A stretch of DNA of 64,000 nucleotides from Pukyongiella litopenaei (GCF_003008555.2 NZ_CP027665.1:1612001-1676000), one strand, 5' to 3'. Shown: positions 44,135 to 52,532, counted from the first letter of the stretch. Numbers and translations: made by a program. Notes: generated from the sequence alone by a model not told the origin.

Positions 44135-45202
44135 TCAGTATTCTTCTTCCTCGACGATACCGCCGATGAGGTTGACGTTTTCCAGGCCTTCGGGGGCCAT
44201 GTCCTTCACGATGGTCAGGAAATCGGCATTGACCAGCCGCTTGGCCCGTTCGAGCAGCACCGGCACCGGGCTCGACGGTTCCGACCGGCGGTAATAGTCG
44301 ACGATCCGGTCCAGCGCGTTCGACACATCCGCCGGCGTGTTGATCGCGCCGACCGCGCCGCCACCACCACCCGCCGGGGCCGCGGCGTTCGCCGCCGCCG
44401 GTGCCAACGCCGCCGCATCCGGTGCCGCCTCGCCCTCGGGTGCGGGATCGGCCCCGCCCGCATGTTCCCCCAGGGTCTGATTGATCCGGTAGAGCAGCTT
44501 GATCAGCGGGTCGAGTTCCGGGCCCTGCCCCGGCGTCTGTTCGTCGAACACCGCCGAAATCGCGCGCACGTCGTCATTGGCCTGCCGCGCCGCCGCCAGC
44601 GTCCCGGCCAGCCAGTCGCCATCGGTGTCGCGAAACGCGCCGGTTATGGTGGTCATGTCGGGCGCGTCCGCGCCTTCGGGCACCGGGATCTGCCCGGTGG
44701 CCAGGTCGATGTCGCGCATCGAGAAGATGCCCAGCCCACGGCTGTTGGTCAGCGCGGCCCGGCGCAGCGACCGGAACACGGGCGACGGCCCGCCCAGCCC
44801 GTCGGGCTGGCCGCACAGGCCCTGGATGGTGTTGATCCGCATGGTGGGGTCGTCGTCGTCATCCTCGTCCAGCTCGGGGTGACAGCTGTCCCAGTATTGT
44901 TCGAGACATCCCCGGATATACGAGGTGACTTCGGCAAAGCCGGCCATCCCGTCCATGTTCAGCGCGGCATCCGCCAGATAGACCGCCGCGCGCAGGTCGT
45001 GGCTGCGTTCCAGCACCTCCTGCGCCTTTTTCGACATCTCACGGTAATCGGGCGGCTCGGCCTCGGTTACCGCATTGCCCATCTCGGTGCCTTCCTTGGG
45101 CTGAGCCGCAAGCTCCAGCTCCATGAACACCGGATCATACTCGAGGTTTTCGCCGCTGGGCGAACCCTCGTCCATGGGTTGCAGGAACCCCTCAAGGTTC
45201 AT
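44135..45202 (-). CDS. tssA: T6SS assembly protein TssA
   Basis: 355 residues from the ATG at 45202, preceded by GGAGGAG; a longer frame to 45250 is not supported. The N-terminal ImpA domain is visible ('EGSPSGENLEYDPVFMELE', 'PDYREMSKKAQEVLERSHDLRAAVYLADAAL', 'YIRGCLEQYWDSCHPEL'), then an alanine/proline-rich middle and a C-terminal 'DRIVDYYRRSEPSSPVPVLLERAKRLV' domain. TssA primes polymerisation of tube and sheath. It is the first gene of the minus-strand T6SS operon. Confidence 0.94.
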   Translation of the reverse strand: MNLEGFLQPMDEGSPSGENLEYDPVFMELELAAQPKEGTEMGNAVTEAEPPDYREMSKKAQEVLERSHDLRAAVYLADAALNMDGMAGFAEVTSYIRGCLEQYWDSCHPELDEDDDDDPTMRINTIQGLCGQPDGLGGPSPVFRSLRRAALTNSRGLGIFSMRDIDLATGQIPVPEGADAPDMTTITGAFRDTDGDWLAGTLAAARQANDDVRAISAVFDEQTPGQGPELDPLIKLLYRINQTLGEHAGGADPAPEGEAAPDAAALAPAAANAAAPAGGGGGAVGAINTPADVSNALDRIVDYYRRSEPSSPVPVLLERAKRLVNADFLTIVKDMAPEGLENVNLIGGIVEEEEY

Positions 45203-45440
45203 CAAGTCTCCTCCGAGACGAACGGTAGCACACTTACCAATCCGGTCCACAACATATTGTTGTCAGGCGCCCCGTTCTTTTCAAACGCAATCAAACAAAT
45301 ACAGTGCCTTGACCCAATTTCAGCCTTATCGTTTTCTCAAAGTCAATGAATTTTCCCCCCGCGCGTGCCGGGGTACCCGGAACCGGGCCGGGCGGTCACG
45401 ATCACCGCCGGCGCCCCGGCGCCCCCAACAGGAGGACATC
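45203..45440. promoter_or_regulatory. Divergent promoter region between tssA and the ExbB/ExbD block
   Basis: This 238-base gap separates tssA (minus) from the secreted-protein gene at 45441 (plus) and is clearly richer in A+T than its surroundings from about 45245 to 45360. On the minus strand TTGAAA followed after 18 bases by ACAATA is a possible promoter for tssA overlapping the palindrome at 45249-45263. Assignments are by eye. Confidence 0.45.
45249..45263. promoter_or_regulatory. 15-bp palindrome, candidate operator
   Basis: ACAACA-TAT-TGTTGT is a perfect 6-bp inverted repeat with a 3-bp spacer, 47 bases upstream of the tssA start. Its placement over the presumed tssA promoter suggests a binding site for a dimeric regulator. 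No regulator gene is adjacent. Confidence 0.45.
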
Positions 45441-45863
45441 ATGAGAACAATCAAACCCCTCGCCGCGGCCTTGGTCGCCTGTTTCTGCGGGATGGCGGCC
45501 AATGCCGAAACCGGCCGGCTGGCGGTCGAGCTGAACAAGGTCGAGGACACCGGCGAAGGCGGCTGCCGCGCGTTTTTCCTGTTCCGCAACGAGACCGGCA
45601 ACAGCTTCGAGGGTTTCGAGATGTCGCTGGCCATTCTCGACGGGCAGGGGGTGATCGACCGGCTGCTGTCGATCGACGCCGCGCCGCTGCCGGTGGCGCG
45701 GACCACGCTGAAACTGTTCGAGATCCCGCAGATCGCCTGCACCAACATTTCCGAGGTCCTGTTGCACGAAATCACCTCGTGCAAGCCGCAGAACGCCGAG
45801 GAAACCGACTGTTTCCCGATCATCGACCTGTCGAGCCGCGCCGCGGCGCCGCTGGTCAAATAG
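45441..45863 (+). CDS. Small secreted protein of unknown function upstream of exbB
   Basis: 140 residues from the ATG at 45441, with a strong AGGAGG site. The N-terminus (MRTIKP, then a hydrophobic stretch to about residue 22) is a signal peptide with a likely signal-peptidase-I site at ANA|ET; an L-V-A-C at 11-14 could alternatively be a lipobox. The mature part has four or more cysteines and beta-strand-rich segments ('GCRAFFLFRNETGNSFEGFEMSLAIL', 'TTLKLFEIPQIACTNI'). I do not recognise the family. One base separates it from the ExbB gene, so it is probably a periplasmic partner of that complex. Confidence 0.7.
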   Translation: MRTIKPLAAALVACFCGMAANAETGRLAVELNKVEDTGEGGCRAFFLFRNETGNSFEGFEMSLAILDGQGVIDRLLSIDAAPLPVARTTLKLFEIPQIACTNISEVLLHEITSCKPQNAEETDCFPIIDLSSRAAAPLVK

Positions 45864-45864
45864 C

Positions 45865-46488
45865 ATGTCCGGCTGGTGGAACACGCTGGGCACCGGCGGG
45901 CCGATCATCGCGGTGCTGGCCGCGATGTCGCTGCTGTCGCTGGCGGTGATCGTGGTGAAATGCCTCGCGCTCTGGAACTGCCGCTCGGGCGCGGCGATGC
46001 GGGACGAGGCGTTCGGGATGTGGCGATCCGGCGACAAGCACGGCGCGCGCAAGGCGGTCGAGGCCGGCCGGTCGCCCGCCGACCGCGTCACCGCCTATGC
46101 GATGCAGGCGCTGGCTTCCGGGTTCAAGGGGCCGGCGCTTGAGGCCGAGTTGCAGCGGCGTGGCAATGACGAGGTCGCGCAGATGAACCGGCTGATCCGG
46201 CTGCTGGAACTGATCGCGATGGTATCGCCGCTGCTGGGCCTGCTGGGCACGGTGCTGGGAATGATCCAGTCGTTCCAGGAACTGGAACTGGCCGAAGGTG
46301 CGGCCAATGCCTCGGTGCTGGCCGGCGGGATCTGGCAGGCGCTGCTGACCACCGCCGCGGGCCTGCTGGTGGCGATCCCGGCCGCCGTGGCGGCGGGGCT
46401 GCTGTCGGCGCGGATCGAAAGCGCGGCGCAGATGATCGAGAACAGCGTCGGCCGGCTGCTGCTGATCGACCAGAACCCGCCGGTCTGA
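45865..46488 (+). CDS. MotA/TolQ/ExbB proton channel family protein
   Basis: 207 residues. Three membrane helices are visible (about 12-32, 108-130, 150-175), with 'LELIAMVSPLLGLLGTVLGMIQSFQ' and 'GIWQALLTTAAGLLVAIPAAVAAGLL', the conserved ExbB/TolQ pore segments. It forms the pentameric stator of a proton-motive-force transducer with two ExbD-type proteins encoded next. It starts one base after the previous stop. Confidence 0.93.
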   Translation: MSGWWNTLGTGGPIIAVLAAMSLLSLAVIVVKCLALWNCRSGAAMRDEAFGMWRSGDKHGARKAVEAGRSPADRVTAYAMQALASGFKGPALEAELQRRGNDEVAQMNRLIRLLELIAMVSPLLGLLGTVLGMIQSFQELELAEGAANASVLAGGIWQALLTTAAGLLVAIPAAVAAGLLSARIESAAQMIENSVGRLLLIDQNPPV

Positions 46489-46500
46489 GGCGGCGCGGCC

Positions 46501-46947
46501 ATGACCCGGACCAGCGCGATGACACTGAAACGCCCGGCCCGCGCGGGACCGCTGATCTCGCTGGTGCCGATGATCGACGTGATGTTGATCCTGCTGGTGT
46601 TCTTCATGGTCACGTCGACCTATCTCGATCTCGACATGATCCCCGCCGCCCGGCGCAGCGACGCCCCGGCCGCCCCCGACCCAGCCCCCAGCCCGGCCCC
46701 GTCGCCCGGCGACACGGTGATGATCCGCCTGGGCGGCGACGGGATACCGGTGGTGGGCGGCAGCGCCCTGCCCGGCCCGGCGCTGACTGCGTTGCTGCGC
46801 GACCGGTTGGCGGAGGATCCGCTGGCGCAGGTGATCGTCCTGCCGTCGGGCGCGGCAACCACGCAGGCGCTGATCTCGGTCATGGACGCGGCCACGCGGG
46901 CGGGCGCCCGGCGGCTGAGGGTCGTGCGGCTGGAGGCGCGGCCATGA
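46501..46947 (+). CDS. ExbD/TolR family protein 1
   Basis: 148 residues (an ATG at 46519, matching the start of the second ExbD, is also possible). One membrane helix contains the essential aspartate in LVPMIDVMLILLVFFMV, and the periplasmic part has the ExbD fold. It is 12 bases after exbB and overlaps the second exbD by four bases. Confidence 0.9.
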   Translation: MTRTSAMTLKRPARAGPLISLVPMIDVMLILLVFFMVTSTYLDLDMIPAARRSDAPAAPDPAPSPAPSPGDTVMIRLGGDGIPVVGGSALPGPALTALLRDRLAEDPLAQVIVLPSGAATTQALISVMDAATRAGARRLRVVRLEARP

Positions 46948-47354
46948 AGCTGAAACGCCCGGCCCGGCCCGCCCATTCAGAGACCATCATCGCGCTGATC
47001 GACGTGGTGTTCTTTCTGCTGGTGTTCTTCATGCTGATCGGGCGCATGGACGCCACCGCCCCGTTCGAGGTCAGCCCGCCGGTGGCGCAGAGCGGCACCG
47101 ACATGCCGGCGGGCGGCGCGACCCTGTCGGTGGCGCGCGACGGGGCGCTGGCGCTGGACGGCACGGGCATCGACCGCGACCGGCTGGGCGGCCGGCTGGC
47201 CGAGATGCTGGCGCGTGACCCGGACCTGCGGCTGCGGGTGAACGCCCATCGCGAGGCCGAGCTGCGCCATGTGTTGCCGCTGGTCGGTCTGGCCGAGGCA
47301 ACGGGCATACGCGACGTGGTGCTGGTGGTGACCCCCCGGCCGGAACCGGGATGA
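46944..47354 (+). CDS. ExbD/TolR family protein 2
   Basis: 136 residues with the aspartate-bearing helix IIALIDVVFFLLVFFMLIG and a shorter periplasmic domain. Tandem ExbD genes occur in several non-iron TonB/Tol-type systems. Start and stop overlap neighbours by four bases each. Confidence 0.9.
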   Translation: MKLKRPARPAHSETIIALIDVVFFLLVFFMLIGRMDATAPFEVSPPVAQSGTDMPAGGATLSVARDGALALDGTGIDRDRLGGRLAEMLARDPDLRLRVNAHREAELRHVLPLVGLAEATGIRDVVLVVTPRPEPG

Positions 47355-48838
47355 GCCGCGCGGCGTTGCTCTGGGCCGCCGGGCTGGCCGGGTCCGCCGC
47401 CGCGCATCTGGGCATGGCGGCGCTGCTCTGGGCCGCGATCCGGCCCGAACCGGTCGACGAACAGCCCATGCCCGGCAGCGAATTCGAGGTCGAGAGCTAC
47501 CGGCTCGACCGCCAGCAGGCACGCGAGGCCCCGGCGCATGGGCAACAGGCCGAGGAAAGCCAGGCCGAAACCGCCGCACTGGCGCCCGGTGCGATCCCGC
47601 GGTCGCGGGCACGGGCCCGGGTTCCGCCCGCCGACAGGCTGGCCCCGGCACAGGCCGCCGCGGGACGGCTGGCGGCGGCTTTGCCAGCCGGGGTTCAGGC
47701 CGCGGCAGCCCCGGCGCCGGTCCAGCAGGCGGCACCCGCCCGGCCCGCGGCCCAATCCATCGCGCCGGACCGCCCCGCCGCGACCCCGCTCGCCGCCGCC
47801 GCGCAACCGGCGCTGGCCGTTGCCGCAACCCTGCCGCGCCCGCGCCCGATCGGCGCGGCCGGTTCCAGCGCCACGCCGGTGCCCGCCGCAACGCCTCGAC
47901 CCGTGGCGCTGCGCGCCGAGGTGGACGCCGCCACATCGGTGCCGCCCGCCGTGCCGCAGGCGCAGGGCGTGCCGGCCGCCACGCCTGACGCCGCCCCCGC
48001 CGCCGCCTCGGACCCGGACCCGTTGCGCCTGACCGCGGCGCTGGCCTTTTCCGGCAGCGGCGACGGTGACGTGGACCCGGTATCCATCGCCGCGTTCCAG
48101 AGCTTCATGCGCCCCGGCGACGCCACCGCCCGGGCCGACCCGATGCGCGACGGGATCGCGGCACTGCTGGCGCAGGTGCCCTGTTCGCGGCTGCAGGTCG
48201 GGTTCGATCCGGCCAGCGCCACCCTGCAGGTCAATGGCCACGTTCCCGAGGGCGACCTGCGCGCGCCGGTGCTGGCGGCGCTGAAGGCACAGATGGGCGC
48301 CGATATCGCGGTGTCCGACAACATCCTGATCCTGCCGCGCCCGCAATGCGGGATGCTGACCGGCATCGCCGATGCCGGCCTGCCGCAATCCACCGACCAG
48401 ATCACCAACCCGCTGCTGATCGGTGCCGATACCCATGCCCGCGTCTTCGGCTTTGTCGATGGCGACCGGCTGACGCTGGACATGACCGCGCCGGACTACG
48501 ACGCCTATCTCTATGTCGATTATTTCGACGCGGGCGGCAACGTGCTGCACCTGGTGCCCAACGATCACGCACCGCTGGAACGGACGACGGCGAAAGCGGC
48601 GCTGGAGGTCGGCGGCGGGGATGGCGGGCTGCAGCTGTTCATCGGCCCGCCCTACGGGCAGGAGATCGCGGTGGCCTTTGCCGCCTCCAGCCCGCTCTAT
48701 GACGGGCTGCGGCCCGTTCAGGAAGCGGCGGCGCCCTATCTGGACTGGCTGAAATCCCGCATCGCTGAAGCCCGCGAGCGCGATTCCGGTTTCAAGGGCG
48801 AATGGGTCTATTTCTTCGTCTCGACCCGGGCCGAGTGA
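47351..48838 (+). CDS. TonB/TolA-like energy transducer with C-terminal DUF4384-like module
   Basis: 495 residues. The single N-terminal helix contains S-x3-H (Ser15, His19), the motif by which TonB and TolA couple to ExbB/D or TolQ/R. Residues about 45-225 are a long Ala/Pro-rich, disordered periplasm-spanning stretch. Residues about 260-350 ('VPCSRLQVGFDPASATLQVNGHV', 'ILPRPQCG') and 355-470 ('GDRLTLDMTAPDYDAYLYVDYFD', 'VLHLVPN', 'SSPLYDGLRP') resemble the periplasmic end of the T6SS kinase, the latter being DUF4384-like. The classical TonB C-terminal domain is absent. Confidence 0.8.
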   Translation: MSRAALLWAAGLAGSAAAHLGMAALLWAAIRPEPVDEQPMPGSEFEVESYRLDRQQAREAPAHGQQAEESQAETAALAPGAIPRSRARARVPPADRLAPAQAAAGRLAAALPAGVQAAAAPAPVQQAAPARPAAQSIAPDRPAATPLAAAAQPALAVAATLPRPRPIGAAGSSATPVPAATPRPVALRAEVDAATSVPPAVPQAQGVPAATPDAAPAAASDPDPLRLTAALAFSGSGDGDVDPVSIAAFQSFMRPGDATARADPMRDGIAALLAQVPCSRLQVGFDPASATLQVNGHVPEGDLRAPVLAALKAQMGADIAVSDNILILPRPQCGMLTGIADAGLPQSTDQITNPLLIGADTHARVFGFVDGDRLTLDMTAPDYDAYLYVDYFDAGGNVLHLVPNDHAPLERTTAKAALEVGGGDGGLQLFIGPPYGQEIAVAFAASSPLYDGLRPVQEAAAPYLDWLKSRIAEARERDSGFKGEWVYFFVSTRAE

Positions 48839-48894
48839 GCGCGGCGGCCACCGCCGTGCTATACTGGACTGGGGACGAGGAAAGGGAGGACGCG

Positions 48895-49233
48895 ATGAAA
48901 CCCGTTGTGCTTCTGATCGGAAAGCTGCCGCATGTGATCGGCGATGTGGCGCGGCAACTGGATCACCTGCCGATCGAATGGCTGGGGGCCCATGACGCCG
49001 GCGAGGTCACGCGCCAGCTCGGGACCGAACCGCGCATCGCCTGCGTCATCATGGGCGCGGGTCTGGACGATGCCACACGCGGACGGCTGATCGGCGTGAT
49101 CGCCGCGCAGCGGCCCGACCTGAGCATCCACCTGAAGGACCGCGCGTCGGGACCGGAGGGGCTGGTGCCCTTTGTCGAACGGGTGGTGGCCCACGAGGTG
49201 CTGAACCGGGTACCCGAGACACCGGCGGGCTGA
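48895..49233 (+). CDS. Unrecognised small protein, alpha/beta fold
   Basis: 112 residues from the ATG at 48895 with a GGGAGGA site. It alternates strand-like (PVVLLIG, IACVIMGAG) and helix-like segments, reminiscent of a receiver or flavodoxin-type fold, but no phospho-acceptor aspartate pattern is convincing. No signal peptide or membrane segment. It follows the TonB-like gene by 56 bases on the same strand. Confidence 0.6.
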   Translation: MKPVVLLIGKLPHVIGDVARQLDHLPIEWLGAHDAGEVTRQLGTEPRIACVIMGAGLDDATRGRLIGVIAAQRPDLSIHLKDRASGPEGLVPFVERVVAHEVLNRVPETPAG

Positions 49234-49325
49234 CCCGCCGCACCGCGCCTGACGCCACGCCCGACTTGACAGGGCCGTGGGCCGGCCTGTGCTATGTGGC
49301 CCGTGCGATGACAAACGGGGGCCGA

Positions 49326-49712
49326 ATGCCGCTCACGCTTCTTCTGGTGCTGGTCATCGGCGGGATCAGCGCGATCACGCTGTTGCTGCACCTGACGGGA
49401 CGGTCCGAACGGGTGCTGCTGACGGCGGCCACGGCACGCGCCGGGTGGCTGCGCCAGTTTCCCGGCGACCGCGTGGGCGAAGTGACCGTGGCGCGGGACG
49501 GTCACGCCGCGCTGGTGGCCACGCCGGACGGGCCGGGGCTGGTCTGGGCCTTCGGATCGGATACGGTGGCGCGGCGGCTCGACGGCTGTTCGGCCGAAAA
49601 CACCCGCCGCGGGTTGCGGCTGCGCCTGCACGACCACACCGCGCCCACCGTCACCCTGGACCTGACCGGGGCCGAACGCCACGACTGGCTGGAAAGGATC
49701 ACCCGTCAATGA
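49326..49712 (+). CDS. Small membrane-anchored protein of unknown function
   Basis: 128 residues from the ATG at 49326 (GGGGG 5 bases upstream; ATG at 49308 would add 6 residues). One N-terminal membrane helix (about 3-22) precedes a cytoplasmic-looking beta-rich domain resembling a PH-like fold ('VGEVTVARDGHAALVATPDG', 'LRLRLHDHTAPTVTLDLTG'). No family recognised. The stop overlaps the start of the hydroxylase gene by four bases (ATGA). Confidence 0.65.
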   Translation: MPLTLLLVLVIGGISAITLLLHLTGRSERVLLTAATARAGWLRQFPGDRVGEVTVARDGHAALVATPDGPGLVWAFGSDTVARRLDGCSAENTRRGLRLRLHDHTAPTVTLDLTGAERHDWLERITRQ

Positions 49713-50638
49713 CCGACATGCTGACCTATCCGGATGTGGTGAAATGGGCGGTTCCCTTTTTCATCGTCGCGATCCTGATCGAACTGTCGTGGATCGCGAT
49801 CAGGGGTCGTGGCGGACGCTACGAGACCCGCGACGCGGTCACGTCGCTGATCATGGGCGCGGGCAACGTGGCCTCGGGGATCCTGCTGGGCTTCATCGCC
49901 TGGGGGTTCTTCATGTTTCTGTGGCGGCTCACCCCGTTCGACCTGGGCACATCGCTCTGGGTCGTGGCGCTGTGTTTCGTGCTGGACGATCTGCGCTACT
50001 ACTGGGTGCACCGGTTCGGCCATCGCATCCGTTGGGTATGGGCCAGCCATGTGAACCACCATTCGTCCCAGCACTACAACCTGACCACCGCGCTGCGGCA
50101 GACCTGGACCGGGACCTTCACCTTCATGATGGTGGTGCGCGCGCCGCTGATCCTGCTCGGGTTCCACCCGGCGATGGTGCTGTTCTGCGGCGGGCTGAAC
50201 CTGATCTACCAGTTCTGGATCCATACCGAGGCCATCGGCCGGATGCCCCGCTGGTTCGAAGCGGTGATGAACACGCCCAGCCACCACCGGGTGCATCACG
50301 GGCGCAACGCCCGCTATCTCGACGCCAATTATGCCGGCGTGTTCATCGTCTGGGACAGGCTGTTCGGCACCTTCGTGCCCGAACAGGAGAGCGAAAAGCC
50401 GGATTACGGGCTGGTCTACAACCTCGGCACGTTCAATCCGGTCCGGGTGGCGTTCCACGAATGGATCGGGCTGTTCCGCGATGCCCTGACGCCCGGCCTG
50501 ACCCTGCGCCAGCGGCTGGGTTATGCCTTCGGGCCGCCCGGCTGGTCCCATGACGGCAGCCGCGACACCACCGAGGGGCTCAAGGCGCAACACCTGGCCC
50601 GCCACCCCGAAGACGCGGGCGAACCCGGCTTTCGCTGA
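49709..50638 (+). CDS. Sterol desaturase / fatty acid hydroxylase family protein
   Basis: 309 residues with several membrane helices and the three histidine boxes of the family: HRFGH (H-x3-H), HVNHH and the later HHRVHH, plus an HTE motif, which bind a di-iron centre. The family hydroxylates or desaturates lipids. Substrate here is unknown; membrane lipid or sterol-like/ornithine-lipid modification is possible. It starts in an ATGA overlap with the small membrane protein. Confidence 0.9.
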   Translation: MTDMLTYPDVVKWAVPFFIVAILIELSWIAIRGRGGRYETRDAVTSLIMGAGNVASGILLGFIAWGFFMFLWRLTPFDLGTSLWVVALCFVLDDLRYYWVHRFGHRIRWVWASHVNHHSSQHYNLTTALRQTWTGTFTFMMVVRAPLILLGFHPAMVLFCGGLNLIYQFWIHTEAIGRMPRWFEAVMNTPSHHRVHHGRNARYLDANYAGVFIVWDRLFGTFVPEQESEKPDYGLVYNLGTFNPVRVAFHEWIGLFRDALTPGLTLRQRLGYAFGPPGWSHDGSRDTTEGLKAQHLARHPEDAGEPGFR

Positions 50639-50738
50639 CCGGTCCGCGTTAACGGATCTGGCCGCCGGAGGTTGAATTCTGCGAATCAGCCCTTATCTGG
50701 GAACGGTCTGCCAATTCATTTTCGTACGAGTGATTTCG

Positions 50739-50966
50739 ATGCACCGACTGACGCTGCCCAGAACAATGCTGCTGTTTCTCGCCATCGGCCTGGCCGGGCT
50801 TGCCTGTGCGCTTCTCTACAGCGCCATCGGCGCCACGGTCGACGACCAGGGGATCCTGCGCGAACCGTTCTTTCTCATTCCCCTCGGCTTTGCCCTGACC
50901 ATCCTGGGCGCCGCCGGGACGCTCACGACCGGGCTGATCGGCCTCGCCCGCGGCGCCTTCGCCTGA
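50739..50966 (+). CDS. DUF3955-like small membrane protein
   Basis: 75 residues from the ATG at 50739. Two membrane helices flank 'VDDQGILREPFFLIPLGFALT', which resembles the DUF3955 signature (D-x-x-G-x-L-x-E-P-F-F-L-I-P). Function is unknown for the family. A GTG at 50730 would add three residues. Confidence 0.65.
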   Translation: MHRLTLPRTMLLFLAIGLAGLACALLYSAIGATVDDQGILREPFFLIPLGFALTILGAAGTLTTGLIGLARGAFA

Positions 50967-50975
50967 CGCCCCGCG

Positions 50976-51563
50976 TCACGGCCGCAAACCCGGCCTGTCC
51001 GCCATCTTCGCCACCTCGGCGTGGCGCGGACAGGTGAGAACGTGGTCATTCACCATGCCCACCGCCTGCATAAAGGCATAGACGATGGTCGGCCCGCAGA
51101 ACCGGAACCCCGCCGCCTTCAGATCCTTCGAGATCCGCTCCGACAGCAATGTGTGTCCCGGCACGTCCCCGAGCGCCGGCCAGCGGTTCTGGACCGGGCG
51201 CCCATCCACATAATCCCACAGGAACCGGTCGAACCCCCGGTCCTCCTCGATCGCGACCCAGGCGCGGGCATTGGCAATCGTCGCCTCGATCTTGCCGCGA
51301 TGGCGCACGATGCCGGGGTCCTGCAACAGCCGCGCCACCTCGGCCTCGCCCCAGCCACAGATCACGCGGGGGTCGAAACCGGCAAAGGCGGCCCGGAAAT
51401 TGTCGCGTTTCTTCAGGATCGTGATCCAGCTCAGCCCGGCCTGGAACCCGTCGAGGATCAGCTTTTCCCACAACGCCCGGCTGTCCCATTCGGGCACGCC
51501 CCATTCCCGGTCGTGATAATCCGTGTAGATCGGTTCGGGCCCGGCCCAGCCGCATCGTTCCAT
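50976..51563 (-). CDS. tag: DNA-3-methyladenine glycosylase I
   Basis: 195 residues from the ATG at 51563, preceded by GGAGGTGG; the open frame extends further upstream but without a site. Standard Tag sequence: 'RCGWAGPEPIYTDYHDREWGVP', 'ILDGFQAGLSWITILKKRDNFRAAF', 'ISKDLKAAGFRFCGPTIVYAFMQAVGMVNDH'. It excises 3-methyladenine from alkylated DNA. It is a single gene convergent with the DUF3955-like gene. Confidence 0.95.
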   Translation of the reverse strand: MERCGWAGPEPIYTDYHDREWGVPEWDSRALWEKLILDGFQAGLSWITILKKRDNFRAAFAGFDPRVICGWGEAEVARLLQDPGIVRHRGKIEATIANARAWVAIEEDRGFDRFLWDYVDGRPVQNRWPALGDVPGHTLLSERISKDLKAAGFRFCGPTIVYAFMQAVGMVNDHVLTCPRHAEVAKMADRPGLRP

Positions 51564-51692
51564 CGCCACCTCCGTTCGCGCCGAGATTGCCGCGATTTTC
51601 GGAAAATTGCGATACTTAAGCCCCGGTTTACCAATTGGCGCCAAGGATGATCCGAGCCGCCCGGCGGCAACAGGAAATCCGGAGCCGATGCC

Positions 51693-52532
51693 ATGGCCGA
51701 ACACCGCAGTCGATTCGCCGATCTCGCCGATGGCGACCACAGCCCGCTGGATGCGGCTGTCGCGGCACGCGACCGGTCGACCATCGACATGGTGGCCGAC
51801 GCGATCAGGCACCGGCAGACGCTGCTGGCCTATCAACCGGTGGTGCAGACGCGCGCGCCGGACAGAATCGCCTTCTACGAGGGGCTGGTGCGGGTTCCCG
51901 ACGCAACCGGCCGGATGATTCCCGCCCGCGATTTCATGCGGCAGGTCGAGGACACCGAACTCGGACGGTTGCTGGATTGCAACGCTCTGGAAACCGGCCT
52001 GCGCACCCTGGCCCGCCACACCGGGCTGCGGTTGTCGGTGAACATGTCGGCGCGGTCGATCGGCTTTCGCCGCTGGATGCAGATCCTCGAACGGCATCTC
52101 GGGCGCGACCCGTCGCTGGGTGAACGCCTGATCCTCGAAATCTCCGAAGCATCGGCGATGACGGTGCCGGAACTGGTGATCGATTTCATGGACCGGCTGC
52201 AGGGCCACGGCATCGCGTTCGCACTGGACGATTTCGGCTCAGGCAGCTTTTCTGTCCGGCATTTCCGTGACTTCCTGTTCGACGCCGTCAAGATCGACGG
52301 GCAGTTCGTGCGCGGCGCACATATGGATCGCGACGCGTCGGCGATGCTGCGCGCGCTGGCCGCCCTGGCCCGCGAACTCGACCTGATGACGATCGCCGAA
52401 TCGGTCGAGGACGCGCGTGACGCGGCCGTGCTGACCGAGATCGGCGTGGACTGCATGCAGGGCTACCTCTTCGGTGCGCCGACCGTGTCGCCGCCCTGGG
52501 TCGAGGGGGCCGCCGAACGCGCGAGCGCCTGA
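51693..52532 (+). CDS. EAL-domain cyclic di-GMP phosphodiesterase
   Basis: 279 residues, a single EAL domain with no sensor or GGDEF part. The signature is EGL (63-65) rather than EAL, and the other catalytic elements are present: NMSARS, ILEISE, ALDDFGSG, VKIDGQFV, IAESVED, QGYLFG. It probably hydrolyses c-di-GMP to pGpG. It is cytoplasmic. It is divergent from tag with 129 bases between them and is not in an operon. Confidence 0.9.
   Translation: MAEHRSRFADLADGDHSPLDAAVAARDRSTIDMVADAIRHRQTLLAYQPVVQTRAPDRIAFYEGLVRVPDATGRMIPARDFMRQVEDTELGRLLDCNALETGLRTLARHTGLRLSVNMSARSIGFRRWMQILERHLGRDPSLGERLILEISEASAMTVPELVIDFMDRLQGHGIAFALDDFGSGSFSVRHFRDFLFDAVKIDGQFVRGAHMDRDASAMLRALAALARELDLMTIAESVEDARDAAVLTEIGVDCMQGYLFGAPTVSPPWVEGAAERASA

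Noticed and set aside
10736-45202. T6SS region as a recent genomic island
   Set aside because: No integrase, tRNA end, insertion sequence or flanking repeat is seen, and base composition does not visibly change at its borders.
50976-52208. tag extended to a 410-codon protein
   Set aside because: The extra N-terminal part runs through the intergenic region and the EAL gene on the other strand and has no domain; the ATG at 51563 has a strong ribosome site.
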